Positions 25,633 through 34,752 of a stretch of DNA of 64,000 nucleotides are shown here, piece by piece. The notes beneath the pieces are model-generated. The model saw nothing but the letters and a program-made list of their open reading frames with translations. It was not told where the DNA came from and did not search any database. The DNA comes from Sphingobacterium arenae (GTDB lineage Bacteria; Bacteroidota; Bacteroidia; Sphingobacteriales; Sphingobacteriaceae): contig NZ_JACNYK010000002.1 in assembly GCF_014692505.1 (NCBI RefSeq), positions 1,178,001 to 1,242,000 on the forward strand, written 5' to 3'. Position 1 is the stretch's first letter. Each line of letters opens with the position of its first letter. Made by a program: the position numbers and the translations under genes.

Positions 25633-26178
25633 TTATATCTTTTTTAACACTTTCTCAAAAGTATTGAGATTTCGCGAGGTAAACGAAGCTTTTAGATTCT
25701 TTCTTCCCAATATTTTTCCAAATTGGGAATCTAGGGTATTTCCTTTTGGAACTTTCCAGTAAAAGTTTTGCCCTTTAACCTGCGCCTCTTCTCCAAATGT
25801 CTTTTCAGCTTTTTCAAATTCCGACATTAGGATTTGTGCTATACCATCCACACCTACAAAGCCGTAAATATGATATGCGGGATCCGTCGAGAAAGGGTTC
25901 TCCTGAAAAATAGATTCAATCTCCTTTTGGGTCTTCACGAATAGAAAAGCTTCATAAGAAAAATGTTCTGACATCGCTTTTTCCAATAATTCTTTTAATG
26001 CATCCACCTTGGCTCCCGCGGAAAATATGATATTTCCCGAAGCTAGGACGGAGGAAACCTCCTTCAGTCCCGCTCGTTCGAATACGGAACAGACTTCTGC
26101 CATTTTCATATTCGTACCTTTTACATTCACGCCTCGTAGAAATGCGCAAAATTTATGATCGGATTTGGTGTCTACCGC
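25633..26178 (-). CDS. DUF1697 family protein
   Basis: 181 residues from the ATG at 26178 (MAVDTKSDHKFCAFLRGVNV). DUF1697 motifs: AFLRGVNVKGTNMKMAEV, VSSVLASGNIIFSAG, FLFVKTQKEIESIF and a C-terminal GRKNLKASFTSRNLNTFEKV. The family has no established function; a role linked to nucleic acids has been suggested only from its fold. It is convergent with the AHSA1 gene. Confidence 0.88.
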   Translation of the reverse strand, partial: AVDTKSDHKFCAFLRGVNVKGTNMKMAEVCSVFERAGLKEVSSVLASGNIIFSAGAKVDALKELLEKAMSEHFSYEAFLFVKTQKEIESIFQENPFSTDPAYHIYGFVGVDGIAQILMSEFEKAEKTFGEEAQVKGQNFYWKVPKGNTLDSQFGKILGRKNLKASFTSRNLNTFEKVLKKI

Positions 26179-26324
26179 CATTAATACCTCCCTCATTATA
26201 TATTTCTGTTTCTAAGTTACAAAAGATACACTTACGATTCGGATAAGAACAAGATTTTTCTAGTAAAGTTCGTATATTGTTGCACAGATCTACCCTATAC
26301 GCATAGATATTTAAAATATAAGAT

Positions 26325-26879
26325 ATGAGCTATTGTTCCGCTATAGAAGCCATGCAATCCGAAGAAAAAAAGGTACTGCACAAAAATTACCATGACAATC
26401 ACTACGGTTTTCCTATCCATAATGACGATGAGCTGTTTGGCAGATTAATATTAGAAATTAATCAAGCAGGTTTAAGTTGGGAAACGATCTTAAAGAAAGA
26501 AAATACTTTCCGGAAAGCTTATAATAATTTTAATATTAAAAAAGTCGCAGGCTATACGGAAACGGACAAAGCACGGCTATTGGCAGACCCCGGGGTTATC
26601 CGTAATAAACTAAAAGTAAATGCAGCAATAGAGAACGCAAAAACAATTCTTGTCTTGCAAAGGGAATTTGGCTCGTTTGAAAAATGGCTAGAACACAACC
26701 ACCCGAAAACGAAAGAAGAATGGGTAAAGCTGTTTAAAAAAACATTTCTCTTCACCGGAGGGGAAATTGTAAACGAATTTTTAATGAGCATTGGTTATTT
26801 GCCAGGTGCGCATGCAGCAGATTGTCCGATACATAAAGAAATTATCAAACAAGGCCCTATGTGGACCATGCAGGATTAA
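26325..26879 (+). CDS. tag: DNA-3-methyladenine glycosylase I
   Basis: 184 residues. It carries the Tag pattern: YHDNHYGFP, LFGRLILEINQAGLSWETIL and the Glu pocket, NFNIKKVAGYTETDKARLL, PGVIRNKLKVNAAIENAK. The zinc ligands of the family are recognisable: Cys4, the His in KNYHDN, and the His and Cys in GAHAADC. It removes 3-methyladenine from alkylated DNA in base excision repair. The C-terminus after the zinc site is longer than in the E. coli enzyme. Monocistronic, diverging from DUF1697 across about 130-150 bases. Confidence 0.95.
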   Translation: MSYCSAIEAMQSEEKKVLHKNYHDNHYGFPIHNDDELFGRLILEINQAGLSWETILKKENTFRKAYNNFNIKKVAGYTETDKARLLADPGVIRNKLKVNAAIENAKTILVLQREFGSFEKWLEHNHPKTKEEWVKLFKKTFLFTGGEIVNEFLMSIGYLPGAHAADCPIHKEIIKQGPMWTMQD

Positions 26880-26902
26880 TGGTTATCTCCGATGATCAAG
26901 AC

Positions 26903-27034
26903 TTAAAATTCTTTATCTCCAAATTCGATTTTACTGAATTTCAGCGTCTCGCCCAATTCGTTTATTCGATATGTAAAGCTAAGTGTCACCCTATCAACCT
27001 CACTGTCTTCTTCAATTGGACTTGTCTTTAAATA
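26903..27034 (-). pseudogene. Possible gene remnant downstream of the MoxR gene
   Basis: On the minus strand an open frame of about 43 codons overlaps the last bases of the MoxR gene and stops at 26903-26905. It reads TSPIEEDSEVDRVTLSF, then TYRINELGETLKFSKIE and a short acidic end. The composition is protein-like (alternating hydrophobic strands), but there is no start codon, and I do not recognise a family. It may be the 3' end of a deleted gene. Confidence 0.22.
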
Positions 27035-28494
27035 TTATTTCTCAGATATCCCTGAATACTGTCTTGAAACTGCACACTGTTACCTATTCTGTACTTGCTT
27101 AATTTACTGTGCAAAGTCAACCCCCACAGCACAAATTCAGTGAGAAAGTAAATATCTTCGGGCTTGATGTCGGAATGGTATGCCTGTATCAACGTGCGGA
27201 CAGGTTCTACTTGCGCTAATTTTTGTTGGTAGTCTAGGTTTGACAAATCGTCTGGCAATTCAATTCCATCCGAATCCAGGAACCAACGCACGATATCATC
27301 ATACGGATATTGCTTATTCTCTTTCTCCAGTTTTTCAATTTTCGGAAATAAGGTCGGAAACAAGGTTTTGACAGCGTTTTCAATCAATTGGATGGCTACA
27401 GAAGCCGCTCCTTCTTGATCGCCTTCGTATAGGAGTTCTACTTTTCCTGTTATAGCAGGGACAATCCCCATGAAATCACTCAATCGAACAGTAGTGGAGG
27501 TATCTCCGGTCTGCAACATGCGAAGCTCAGCGGTACTCAGCAAGTTTTGAAAGGCCGTAATACTCATTCGGGCACTGACACCGCTTTTGGCATCAACGTA
27601 TTCACTCTCCCGTGCCTCAAAACTGATTTGCTCGATGATCTCACGTGCTAGTTCAGGGACATAGATGGATTTCTCTTGATCTGCTTCTAAAGCCGCTTCT
27701 TGGGCAGTGATCGTCTTGGCTACTTCGACCGAAGTTGGATAATGAGTTAAGATCTGCGATCCTATACGGTCTTTCAATGGTGTTACGATGCTGCCTCGAT
27801 TCGTATAATCTTCTGGATTGGCGGTAAACACGAATTGTACATCCAGCGGAAGACGCAATTTGAATCCACGAATCTGAATATCGCCCTCCTGCAATATATT
27901 AAAAAGCGCAACCTGAATCCTTGCTTGCAGATCTGGCAATTCATTAATGACAAAAATCGAACGGTTCGCACGAGGAATCATCCCAAAATGGATCACACGG
28001 TCGTCGGCATAGCTCAGCCGTAAATTCGCGGCCTTAATCGGATCGACGTCGCCGATCAGATCGGCTACGGTTACATCGGGTGTTGCCAATTTTTCCGAAA
28101 AACGTTCACTTCTATGCAACCAGCTGATAGGCGTATTCTCTCCTTTTTCTTGGAGCAGTTCGACAGCATATCGCGATAGAGGGCGATAGGGGTCGTCATT
28201 GATTTCCGATCCCTCTACAACGGGTATATATTCATCGAGCAAATTGACCATCAACCGCGCCAATCGTGTTTTTGCCTGACCACGAAGTCCTAACAAATTG
28301 ATATTGTGTTTGGAGAGAATAGCTCTTTCTAATTCCGGAATCACGGTGTCCTCGTAACCATATACCCCTTCAAATACGTTTTCGCGCTGACGTATTTTGG
28401 TTATCAAATTTTGACGTAACTCTTCTTTTATTGTTTTTGGTGTATAACCTGCGTCCGTTAACTGTCCAAAGGTCTTAATTGTTGTGTAATCCAT
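27028..28494 (-). CDS. MoxR/magnesium-chelatase-like AAA+ ATPase
   Basis: 488 residues from the ATG at 28494 (MDYTTIKTFGQLTDAGYTP). Walker A reads LLGLRGQAKTRLARL near residue 65; the Walker B position reads SIFVINELPDLQAR, that is Asn-Glu rather than Asp-Glu; sensor 1 is VQFVFTANPEDYTNRG, followed by the arginine motif TPLKDRIGSQIL. From family knowledge, MoxR-type ATPases work with VWA-domain partners as chaperones that insert metals or assemble complexes. The upstream gene is such a VWA protein (gap 83 bases), so the two form an operon. Confidence 0.88.
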   Translation of the reverse strand: MDYTTIKTFGQLTDAGYTPKTIKEELRQNLITKIRQRENVFEGVYGYEDTVIPELERAILSKHNINLLGLRGQAKTRLARLMVNLLDEYIPVVEGSEINDDPYRPLSRYAVELLQEKGENTPISWLHRSERFSEKLATPDVTVADLIGDVDPIKAANLRLSYADDRVIHFGMIPRANRSIFVINELPDLQARIQVALFNILQEGDIQIRGFKLRLPLDVQFVFTANPEDYTNRGSIVTPLKDRIGSQILTHYPTSVEVAKTITAQEAALEADQEKSIYVPELAREIIEQISFEARESEYVDAKSGVSARMSITAFQNLLSTAELRMLQTGDTSTTVRLSDFMGIVPAITGKVELLYEGDQEGAASVAIQLIENAVKTLFPTLFPKIEKLEKENKQYPYDDIVRWFLDSDGIELPDDLSNLDYQQKLAQVEPVRTLIQAYHSDIKPEDIYFLTEFVLWGLTLHSKLSKYRIGNSVQFQDSIQGYLRNNI

Positions 28495-28577
28495 GTGTGT
28501 TCTTATAATAAAGTGCAAGCTAAGTTGCTAGTCGCTCGCATAATTTTATCTGCTCTTGTTACTAAAAATTGACAGTT

Positions 28578-29699
28578 TTACCGAATCCTCTTTTTGCGAT
28601 TATTTTCGTAATCTTCAAAAATCATTTCGCCTAAATCACCCAAACCGGTATAATAAGCTTTGCCTCTATTCGAGGCCGTGAACTCGTCAACAAACTCTTG
28701 CAAATAGGGATCCGCAGTAATCATGAACGTCGTGATCGGTATTCCGAGTTTTCGGGCTTGTGCCGCTATACTATAGCATTTGTTGGTGATAAAGGGATCC
28801 AGTCCCATAGGGTTTTTATAATAAGTACCATCTGGCATATTCAAACAGCTCGGCTTGCCGTCTGTAATCATAAATATCTGCTTGTTGGCATGACGCTTTC
28901 GCCGGAGTATATCCAAAGCCAATTGTACGCCTGCTACGGTATTAGTATGAAATGGTCCAACCTGCAGGTAAGGTAAGTCCTTAATCGCTATAGGCCACGC
29001 ATCGTTACCAAATACGATAACATCCAGCGAATCCTTGGGATAACGTGTAAGGATCAATTCTGATAAAGCCATGGCCACTTTCTTCGCGGGCGTAATCCGA
29101 TCTTCTCCATATAAAATCATACTATGACTGATATCAATCATCAATACCGTACTCATTTGTGCTTTAAACTGCGTATCCTCTACAACCAAATCATTTTCCG
29201 ACAAACTGAAATCACCAATCCCATGATTGACCTGTGCATTCTTCAGACTCTCGGTCACCGATATTTTCTCTAGGTTGTCTCCATATTGATAGCTTCTAAA
29301 ATCACCTATGCTTTCATCACTCCGTCCTTGATTACTCGTCTTGTGATTGCCAGATTTTCCTTTACGCATCTTGCCAAAGATCTGATCTAAAGCATTCTGC
29401 CGCAGGGCTTTCTCTAACTTAGAAGTAAGGTCTACTCCTCCTTCATTCCCGAGACTCACACGTTCCACAATATATCCCTTCTTCTTCAGGTCTTCCACAA
29501 AATCGTCTATACTATATTCTGGCGTGGTCAGTTTAAACTCTTGATCTAGCTGCCGCAACCACTCAATGGTCTCATCGAAATCACCAGAGGTATGGGTAAT
29601 AAGTTCTTTGAATATCTCAAATAACTTATCAAAAGGCGTCTGAAACGGTTTTTCGTATTGTTTAAAAACAAATCCTTTGGTTCTTTCCGCTTTTTTCAT
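28578..29699 (-). CDS. VWA-domain protein, partner of the MoxR-type ATPase
   Basis: 373 residues. An N-terminal helical/charged part (about 1-150) has a basic linker KMRKGKSGNHKTSNQGRSDE. The VWA domain (about 175-350) has an MIDAS-like motif in VLMIDISHSMILYGED (DxSxS read as D-I-S-H-S), TKNx-like VFGNDAWPIA and FMITDGKPSC (the Asp). It should bind a divalent metal and act with the ATPase encoded 83 bases downstream. No membrane helix is seen, so it is probably cytoplasmic. The target of the pair is unknown. Confidence 0.88.
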   Translation of the reverse strand: MKKAERTKGFVFKQYEKPFQTPFDKLFEIFKELITHTSGDFDETIEWLRQLDQEFKLTTPEYSIDDFVEDLKKKGYIVERVSLGNEGGVDLTSKLEKALRQNALDQIFGKMRKGKSGNHKTSNQGRSDESIGDFRSYQYGDNLEKISVTESLKNAQVNHGIGDFSLSENDLVVEDTQFKAQMSTVLMIDISHSMILYGEDRITPAKKVAMALSELILTRYPKDSLDVIVFGNDAWPIAIKDLPYLQVGPFHTNTVAGVQLALDILRRKRHANKQIFMITDGKPSCLNMPDGTYYKNPMGLDPFITNKCYSIAAQARKLGIPITTFMITADPYLQEFVDEFTASNRGKAYYTGLGDLGEMIFEDYENNRKKRIR

Positions 29700-29782
29700 A
29701 GGCTAAATTTACGATATAATAGATGTGATCAAGTCTTTGAAAAGTAAGAATATAAAAAAAGCCCGGCGAGGTAAGAAATAGA

Positions 29783-30814
29783 TCATCCAAGTTCAGCAGA
29801 TCTTGCCCAGATATTCAATCCGCCATCAGTCGCATAACGGTCTATCTCAGTTAGTTCGCCATCTGTAAAATCGAGATTGTTTATAGCTCCTACACAATCC
29901 ACGACCTGTTCTGCTCTGCTGGCCCCAATAAGAGCCGACGTTACTCGTCTATTTCTGAGAACCCAAGCGATAGCCATTTGCGCGAGCGTTTGGTTACGAT
30001 TTTCCGCCATTCTATTCAGCTGCTTGATCTTTTCGATATTATCGTCATTTAAGAAATTTGGATTTAAAGATTTAAGCTGACTCGCACGGCTGTCTTCTGG
30101 TATATCTTTTAAGTATTTTGTCGTAAGCATGCCTTGGGCAAGTGGTGAGAAAACGATGGAACCGATGCCTAGTTCATTAATAGTATCCAGCAATCCATCA
30201 TCTTCAATCCATCGATTTAACATGGAATAGCTCGGCTGGTGTATCAAGCAAGGTGTTCCGAGTTCTTTAAGTATAGCTACGGCTGCCTTGGTCCGCTTAC
30301 TATTATACGACGAAATACCCACATATAAAGCTTTACCTGATCGTACGATATAATCCAATGCCTGCATCGTTTCCTCCAGCGGGGTATTCGGGTCAAAGCG
30401 GTGAGAGTAGAAAATATCTACATAATCTAGTCCCATTCGCTTCAAACTCTGATCACAGCTCGCTATCAGATATTTTTTACTGCCCCATTCGCCATATGGG
30501 CCTGGCCACATTTCGTAACCGGCCTTTGTCGAAATGACCAGCTCATCACGCAAACCGGCAAAATCTTCTTTTAGTATTCTGCCAAAAGCTAATTCTGCGG
30601 TTCCCGGAGGTGGCCCATAGTTATTCGCTAGGTCAAAATGCGTAATACCTAGATCAAATGCTGTTCGGCAGATTTCTTGTTTGATACTATGCGGTTTATC
30701 GTCACCGAAATTATGCCACAGTCCCAACGATATCGCCGGTAATTTTAGGCCACTGTTGCCGCATGTGTTATATACCATTTTTTGGTATCTTTCTGGATGA
30801 GGAGTGTAATTCAT
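29783..30814 (-). CDS. Aldo/keto reductase, L-glyceraldehyde 3-phosphate reductase type
   Basis: 343 residues. It begins with the YghZ-type N-terminus (YQKMVYNTCGNSGLKLPAIS) and has the catalytic tetrad of the family: Asp and Tyr in FDLANNYGPPPGTAE, Lys in VISTKAGYEMWPGP and His in DIFYSHRFDPNTP. NADPH contacts are likely in ALIGASRAEQV. E. coli YghZ reduces L-glyceraldehyde 3-phosphate and methylglyoxal. Single gene; divergent from ddh. Confidence 0.92.
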   Translation of the reverse strand: MNYTPHPERYQKMVYNTCGNSGLKLPAISLGLWHNFGDDKPHSIKQEICRTAFDLGITHFDLANNYGPPPGTAELAFGRILKEDFAGLRDELVISTKAGYEMWPGPYGEWGSKKYLIASCDQSLKRMGLDYVDIFYSHRFDPNTPLEETMQALDYIVRSGKALYVGISSYNSKRTKAAVAILKELGTPCLIHQPSYSMLNRWIEDDGLLDTINELGIGSIVFSPLAQGMLTTKYLKDIPEDSRASQLKSLNPNFLNDDNIEKIKQLNRMAENRNQTLAQMAIAWVLRNRRVTSALIGASRAEQVVDCVGAINNLDFTDGELTEIDRYATDGGLNIWARSAELG

Positions 30815-30965
30815 ACGCTAGATCTAATTATATTTATCTATTACGTTCTAATATACGACAAAATTATGATATCATTCGTCTGTACGATATGAGGAGAAAC
30901 GGTTTTCTAATAGTTATTTTTCGTAGATTCGGCCTTTTGAATTCATCATTTTATTAATCTTAGTA

Positions 30966-31955
30966 ATGGGAAATACAGCAAGTGATATTTTAAGGGTAGG
31001 AATAGTCGGATACGGTAATCTCGGAAAAGGCGTAGAAAAGGCAATTAAACAAAATCCGGATATGAAGTTAATTGCTATTTTTACGAGAAGGTCTCCTGCT
31101 TCTATTGGTAGCAAAGCTAAAGTCGTTTCCATGGATGATTTGGAAAGTTATCAAGATGATATCGATGTGATGGTATTATGTGGCGGCTCGTCTACAGATT
31201 TGCCAGAGCAAGTCTTGGCGGTTTCCAAATATTTTAATACGGTGGACAGCTTCGACACGCACGCGAAAATATCGACTTACTTCTCGAAGGTAGATGCACA
31301 TACTAAGGCACACGACACCTTGAGCCTAATATCTACCGGCTGGGATCCGGGTTTATTTTCAATGGCGAGATTATTGGGGCAGAGCATTTTACCTGAAGGA
31401 GAAGATTACACATTTTGGGGAAAAGGTTTAAGCCAAGGGCATTCCGATGCAGTAAGACGTGTGCAAGGCGTAAAAAATGGCGTACAATATACAATCCCTA
31501 TCGATAGTGCACTGGAACGTGTTCGCTCGGGCGAAAATCCTGTTTTGACAACTGCCGAAAAGCACCAAAGGGTATGTTATGTGGTGCCAGAGGAAGATGC
31601 AGATGTTCAGGCAATCGAAAATGTGATCAAAAGAATGCCGAATTACTTCGCCGATTATGAAACAACGGTACATTTTATCAGCGAAGAGGAATTAAAACAG
31701 GAGCATGCGACGATGCCCCACGGTGGGATTGTTTTTCGTTCGGGAACAACAGGGAGTGGTGCAAAGCAACGTATTGAATTCAGCTTGGCCTTAGAAAGCA
31801 ATCCGGAATTTACGGCTAGCGTTTTGGTAGCCTATACACGGGCCGTAGGAAAAATGGCAAAACAGGGACAAACCGGAGCTCGAACTGTCCTGGATATACC
31901 TTTAGCTTATCTGTCTCCAAAATCGGATGACGAGTTGCGTCGCACTCTTTTATAA
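30966..31955 (+). CDS. ddh: meso-Diaminopimelate dehydrogenase
   Basis: 329 residues. The Rossmann motif GIVGYGNLGKGVEKAIKQNP lies near the start, then FTRRSPASIGSK, MVLCGGSSTDLPEQ, FNTVDSFDTHAKI and STGWDPGLFSMARLLGQ, all characteristic of Ddh. The enzyme converts tetrahydrodipicolinate, ammonia and NADPH in one step to meso-diaminopimelate for lysine and peptidoglycan synthesis. It is monocistronic and ends 20 bases before the convergent DUF2721 gene. Confidence 0.95.
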   Translation: MGNTASDILRVGIVGYGNLGKGVEKAIKQNPDMKLIAIFTRRSPASIGSKAKVVSMDDLESYQDDIDVMVLCGGSSTDLPEQVLAVSKYFNTVDSFDTHAKISTYFSKVDAHTKAHDTLSLISTGWDPGLFSMARLLGQSILPEGEDYTFWGKGLSQGHSDAVRRVQGVKNGVQYTIPIDSALERVRSGENPVLTTAEKHQRVCYVVPEEDADVQAIENVIKRMPNYFADYETTVHFISEEELKQEHATMPHGGIVFRSGTTGSGAKQRIEFSLALESNPEFTASVLVAYTRAVGKMAKQGQTGARTVLDIPLAYLSPKSDDELRRTLL

Positions 31956-31975
31956 ATTTATTTGTATTCTGCATT

Positions 31976-32398
31976 CTATCCTTCATGGTTATCCTCGGGT
32001 TTCCCCCGAGGATCCATGTCGCTCAACTCCAGTTCTAATGCCTTGTTACTCAATTGTATTTCCACGAAAGAAATAATTAACGATATGGTAAAAAACAAAA
32101 GACTCATCGCAAATGCTATCTCTGCAATTGGGGTACTTTTTAAATAAATGCCATACATACACACAATGCAGCTTATAAAACTCAGAACTCCCATAGCTTG
32201 CATATGTCTTAGTAACTTAAGTCGGTACCGAAGATTTCCAATTTGTCCTTGCAACACTGCGCGTGTATTGTGTTCAAGGAATTTAGCATGTAGACGCCTC
32301 ACCAAAGCGGCCAACGCCAAAAACCGATTGGTGTAAGCCAGCATAATAAGACTGATCGCTGGAAAGAGCAAAGCCGCGGTACCATATGTTATCATCAT
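31976..32398 (-). CDS. DUF2721 family membrane protein with a repeat-derived C-terminus
   Basis: 140 residues. An N-terminal membrane helix (TAALLFPAISLIMLAYTNRF) and two further helices at about 68-88 and 92-115 (GVLSFISCIVCMYGIYL, AFAMSLLFFTISLIIS) match the DUF2721 family of unknown function. The last residues, SDMDPRGKPEDN and a short end, are not part of that family: they are the translation of an inverted repeat at 31991-32013 (see that entry). The normal end of the protein is probably near ALELEL. Confidence 0.82.
   Translation of the reverse strand: MMITYGTAALLFPAISLIMLAYTNRFLALAALVRRLHAKFLEHNTRAVLQGQIGNLRYRLKLLRHMQAMGVLSFISCIVCMYGIYLKSTPIAEIAFAMSLLFFTISLIISFVEIQLSNKALELELSDMDPRGKPEDNHEG
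31991..32013. repeat. Extragenic-palindrome-like element inside the end of the DUF2721 gene
   Basis: ATCCTCGGG (31991-31999) and CCCGAGGAT (32005-32013) form a perfect 9-bp stem with a 5-base loop. Read on the minus strand it gives MDPRGKPED, close to the string MDPRVKPEDD that I know as a recurrent translation of dispersed palindromic repeats in many bacterial genomes. The element may also serve as a terminator between the two convergent genes. Confidence 0.6.
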
Positions 32399-32709
32399 AA
32401 GCTAGACGTATATTATTTTAGCTGTCAAGTAACATGACAATGACCAAAGATACGTTGAAAATTATAATTATCCGATGCGTCATTTTTTGGACTCGGCACC
32501 TGCGATGAACGGCTACCAGACCATCCACTTTCTTGGTGCATTGAACAGTTGATTTCGCAATGTTAGATCTCGGGCTTATTCCTCGCAGAAACACCATATT
32601 GTTTTCCATACACAATTAAGAGCCTGAAAAAAAATAAGATAACCGATGCCTGTGTTTAGAATATTTCGGCACTACTATTGCGAAGATTCATTATATAAAT
32701 ATGGAGACA
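32399..32709. other. Gene-free stretch, 311 bases
   Basis: No credible gene, hairpin or repeat is seen. It carries the upstream regions of the DUF2721 gene (left) and the small lipoprotein gene (right). An open frame at 32418-32615 on the minus strand lacks protein-like character. Confidence 0.45.
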
Positions 32710-33192
32710 ATGACAAGACACCTCATAATGGGCATTTTTTTATTAGCATTAGTTTCTTGCGGAAACGGCGAACAAAAAAAAGGAACTTCAAAAATAACGG
32801 AGGACAGTATCGCCAGCACGACAGTGCCTGCTTCGCCTGAGAAAACGGGTCACTATTGTTATTTACGAACGGAAGGGACCAACAATCAAGATACAACTAT
32901 TGTACAATTCACGGTAGATGGCGATCGTGTTGAAGGCGTAATGAACTGGATGCCGGCGGAAAAAGATAGTCGTAAAGGCGTATTGACAGGCACTATTTCC
33001 GGGGAGGAGATTAAAGCCACATGGAATTATATGCAAGAAGGGCTTAGGGATTCGATCGTGGTGGCATTTAAGCTAGCTTCACAACAGTTAACACAAAAAC
33101 CATTCACAGTAAACTCGGCCACTGGCCGACAAGATACTGACGAGGCGGCCAATTATTCCATCATATATACAATACATGACTGTGTAGACTAG
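32710..33192 (+). CDS. Small lipoprotein of unknown function
   Basis: 160 residues from the ATG at 32710 (MTRHLIMGIFLLALVSCGNG; an ATG at 32701 adds three). The lipobox ALVSC directs lipidation. The mature part is mostly beta: HYCYLRTEGTNNQDTTIVQF, VEGVMNWMPAEKDSRKGVLT, IKATWNYMQEGLRDSIVVAF. Many Bacteroidota genomes have small lipoproteins of this shape, but no characterised family is recognised. Confidence 0.72.
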   Translation: MTRHLIMGIFLLALVSCGNGEQKKGTSKITEDSIASTTVPASPEKTGHYCYLRTEGTNNQDTTIVQFTVDGDRVEGVMNWMPAEKDSRKGVLTGTISGEEIKATWNYMQEGLRDSIVVAFKLASQQLTQKPFTVNSATGRQDTDEAANYSIIYTIHDCVD

Positions 33193-33293
33193 TCTGATCT
33201 TTATTTTCAAAACCTCCTAGTTCTCTTGCAATGGGAGAAACAGCCGAAATTACACTCGAAGTTACTGTGGTATTGCTTCGTTTCCTTAATCGT

Positions 33294-34520
33294 TCAACCT
33301 TTCTTTCCTAGATCCATAATAAAACGGTTAAAGAAAGAAACGATGCCAACAAGTGCAATAATACAACCTAATGCAATAAATATATTGTTTACCCCAAAGA
33401 AATCTGCTGCCCATCCCGTACCGAGTAACCCAATAACGGTCGGGATAATGGCCATACTAAAATAAAGGGAAAACACGCGTCCCATTACCTCCGGCCTTAC
33501 TTCTTCTTGCAAAACCGTCATAAAACTTGCGTTATAGATCGTTGCCACTAAGCCACCTATCCCCGTTAGTCCTACTAAAACCCAAAACGTATGCGGTGGA
33601 ATGACGCCTGATAATGCCAAGCTTATTCCTAATACAATGGTAGTCATATTGATCATCACGACTTTCCGAATCGTCGGTTTAAAGATTCCCAATATACTCC
33701 CTCCTACCAACATGCCAATCCCCCATACCATTTCGACGATACTCATCTCCCATTTTCCTCCACCAAAATATTGTAATGTTAACAGAGGAAACAACACGGC
33801 AACGGGCATAATACAAAATGTAGCGATCGTTGAATAAGCAAAAAGCCAGGTTAGTCCTTTATTGTCTAAAATCGCCTTAAATCCTAATTTTAGATCGTTC
33901 CATGCTTGTCCGAAACTGGCCTTCGTCTTTTCAGGGACTTCGGGATTCGGGATATATACAAACAGTAACGCACTGATAGCTATGACGGCACCGACGATAT
34001 CCAATAGCAACACGTTACCTATAGACATCAAGGTGATCGCTAAAGTTCCTAATGCAGGACCTGCAATTGCAGAAACTGATTGTATCATTTGGTTAACTCC
34101 CGCAATGCGTAATAGCTCACTTTCTGGTGCAATCATCGGAATGGATGCCTGCATGGCAGGCATATGGAAAGCCGACCCTACCGAACGTAGTGCGAGCATA
34201 GCATATATTAAAATTAGACTTTCGTATCCGAGGTAAAAACTAATCGACATCACCAGGGTGCATAATGCCACAAAACCATCGGCAAACATCATGGTTTTCT
34301 TTCGGTTCCAACGGTCTATATATATCCCAGCAAACGGACCGATAACCGCAGCAGGCAACATCCCTGCAATAGCACCATAAGCAAGCACTTCAGCAGATCC
34401 ATGTTCGATACTTAACCATATGATAATAGCAAAATTCACGGCTGAGCTTGTAATCAATGATATAAACTGCCCAATCCATATAACGAGGAATTTCTTTTTC
34501 CAGTTCTCTTTTTCGTGCAT
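33294..34520 (-). CDS. MFS transporter
   Basis: 408 residues with about twelve hydrophobic helices. The motif GPFAGIYIDRWNRKKTMMFA between helices 2 and 3 is the MFS signature A, of the macrolide-efflux (MefA-like) branch. It most likely exports small molecules. Start MHEKENWKKKFLVIW is amphipathic, as usual for this branch. A region with nested inverted repeats lies about 70 bases upstream. Confidence 0.9.
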   Translation of the reverse strand: MHEKENWKKKFLVIWIGQFISLITSSAVNFAIIIWLSIEHGSAEVLAYGAIAGMLPAAVIGPFAGIYIDRWNRKKTMMFADGFVALCTLVMSISFYLGYESLILIYAMLALRSVGSAFHMPAMQASIPMIAPESELLRIAGVNQMIQSVSAIAGPALGTLAITLMSIGNVLLLDIVGAVIAISALLFVYIPNPEVPEKTKASFGQAWNDLKLGFKAILDNKGLTWLFAYSTIATFCIMPVAVLFPLLTLQYFGGGKWEMSIVEMVWGIGMLVGGSILGIFKPTIRKVVMINMTTIVLGISLALSGVIPPHTFWVLVGLTGIGGLVATIYNASFMTVLQEEVRPEVMGRVFSLYFSMAIIPTVIGLLGTGWAADFFGVNNIFIALGCIIALVGIVSFFNRFIMDLGKKG

Positions 34521-34591
34521 AAACTTTTCTATATAAACGTGATCTTTTGAACGTTTGTAATAAAAATAAAATGTATATAAGAATTATATAA

Positions 34592-34661
34592 GCGCGACAC
34601 GGCTTATTTAATGGATATCTAGACACGATGGCTGTCTAGTCTTTACGCTATTCTGTCGCGC
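34592..34661. repeat. Nested inverted repeats in the leader of the MFS gene
   Basis: GCGCGACA (34592-34599) is the exact reverse complement of TGTCGCGC (34654-34661). Inside, CTAGACA (34619-34625) pairs with TGTCTAG (34633-34639) around a 7-base loop. The two perfect arms, both GC-richer than their A/T-rich surroundings, could fold as one forked structure in RNA or as a cruciform. Position is upstream of the minus-strand MFS gene. Confidence 0.4.
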
Positions 34662-34713
34662 ACAGTTAATATCCTATATAGAGAAGTAAGTTTCATGATA
34701 AGGACAAATGTAG

Positions 34714-34750
34714 AAAAAAGAAATTATTTTTCGTTAATAATTTCTTTTTT
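34714..34750 (-). terminator. Terminator of the RND efflux operon
   Basis: A perfect 15-bp stem (34714-34728 with 34736-34750) with a 7-base loop and a terminal T run on both strands, 2 bases after the end of the RND gene. It can stop transcripts from either side. Confidence 0.8.
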
Positions 34751-34752
34751 CA

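Noticed and set aside
32418..32615. 65-codon open frame on the minus strand
   Set aside because: Odd composition and no recognisable features; read as intergenic.
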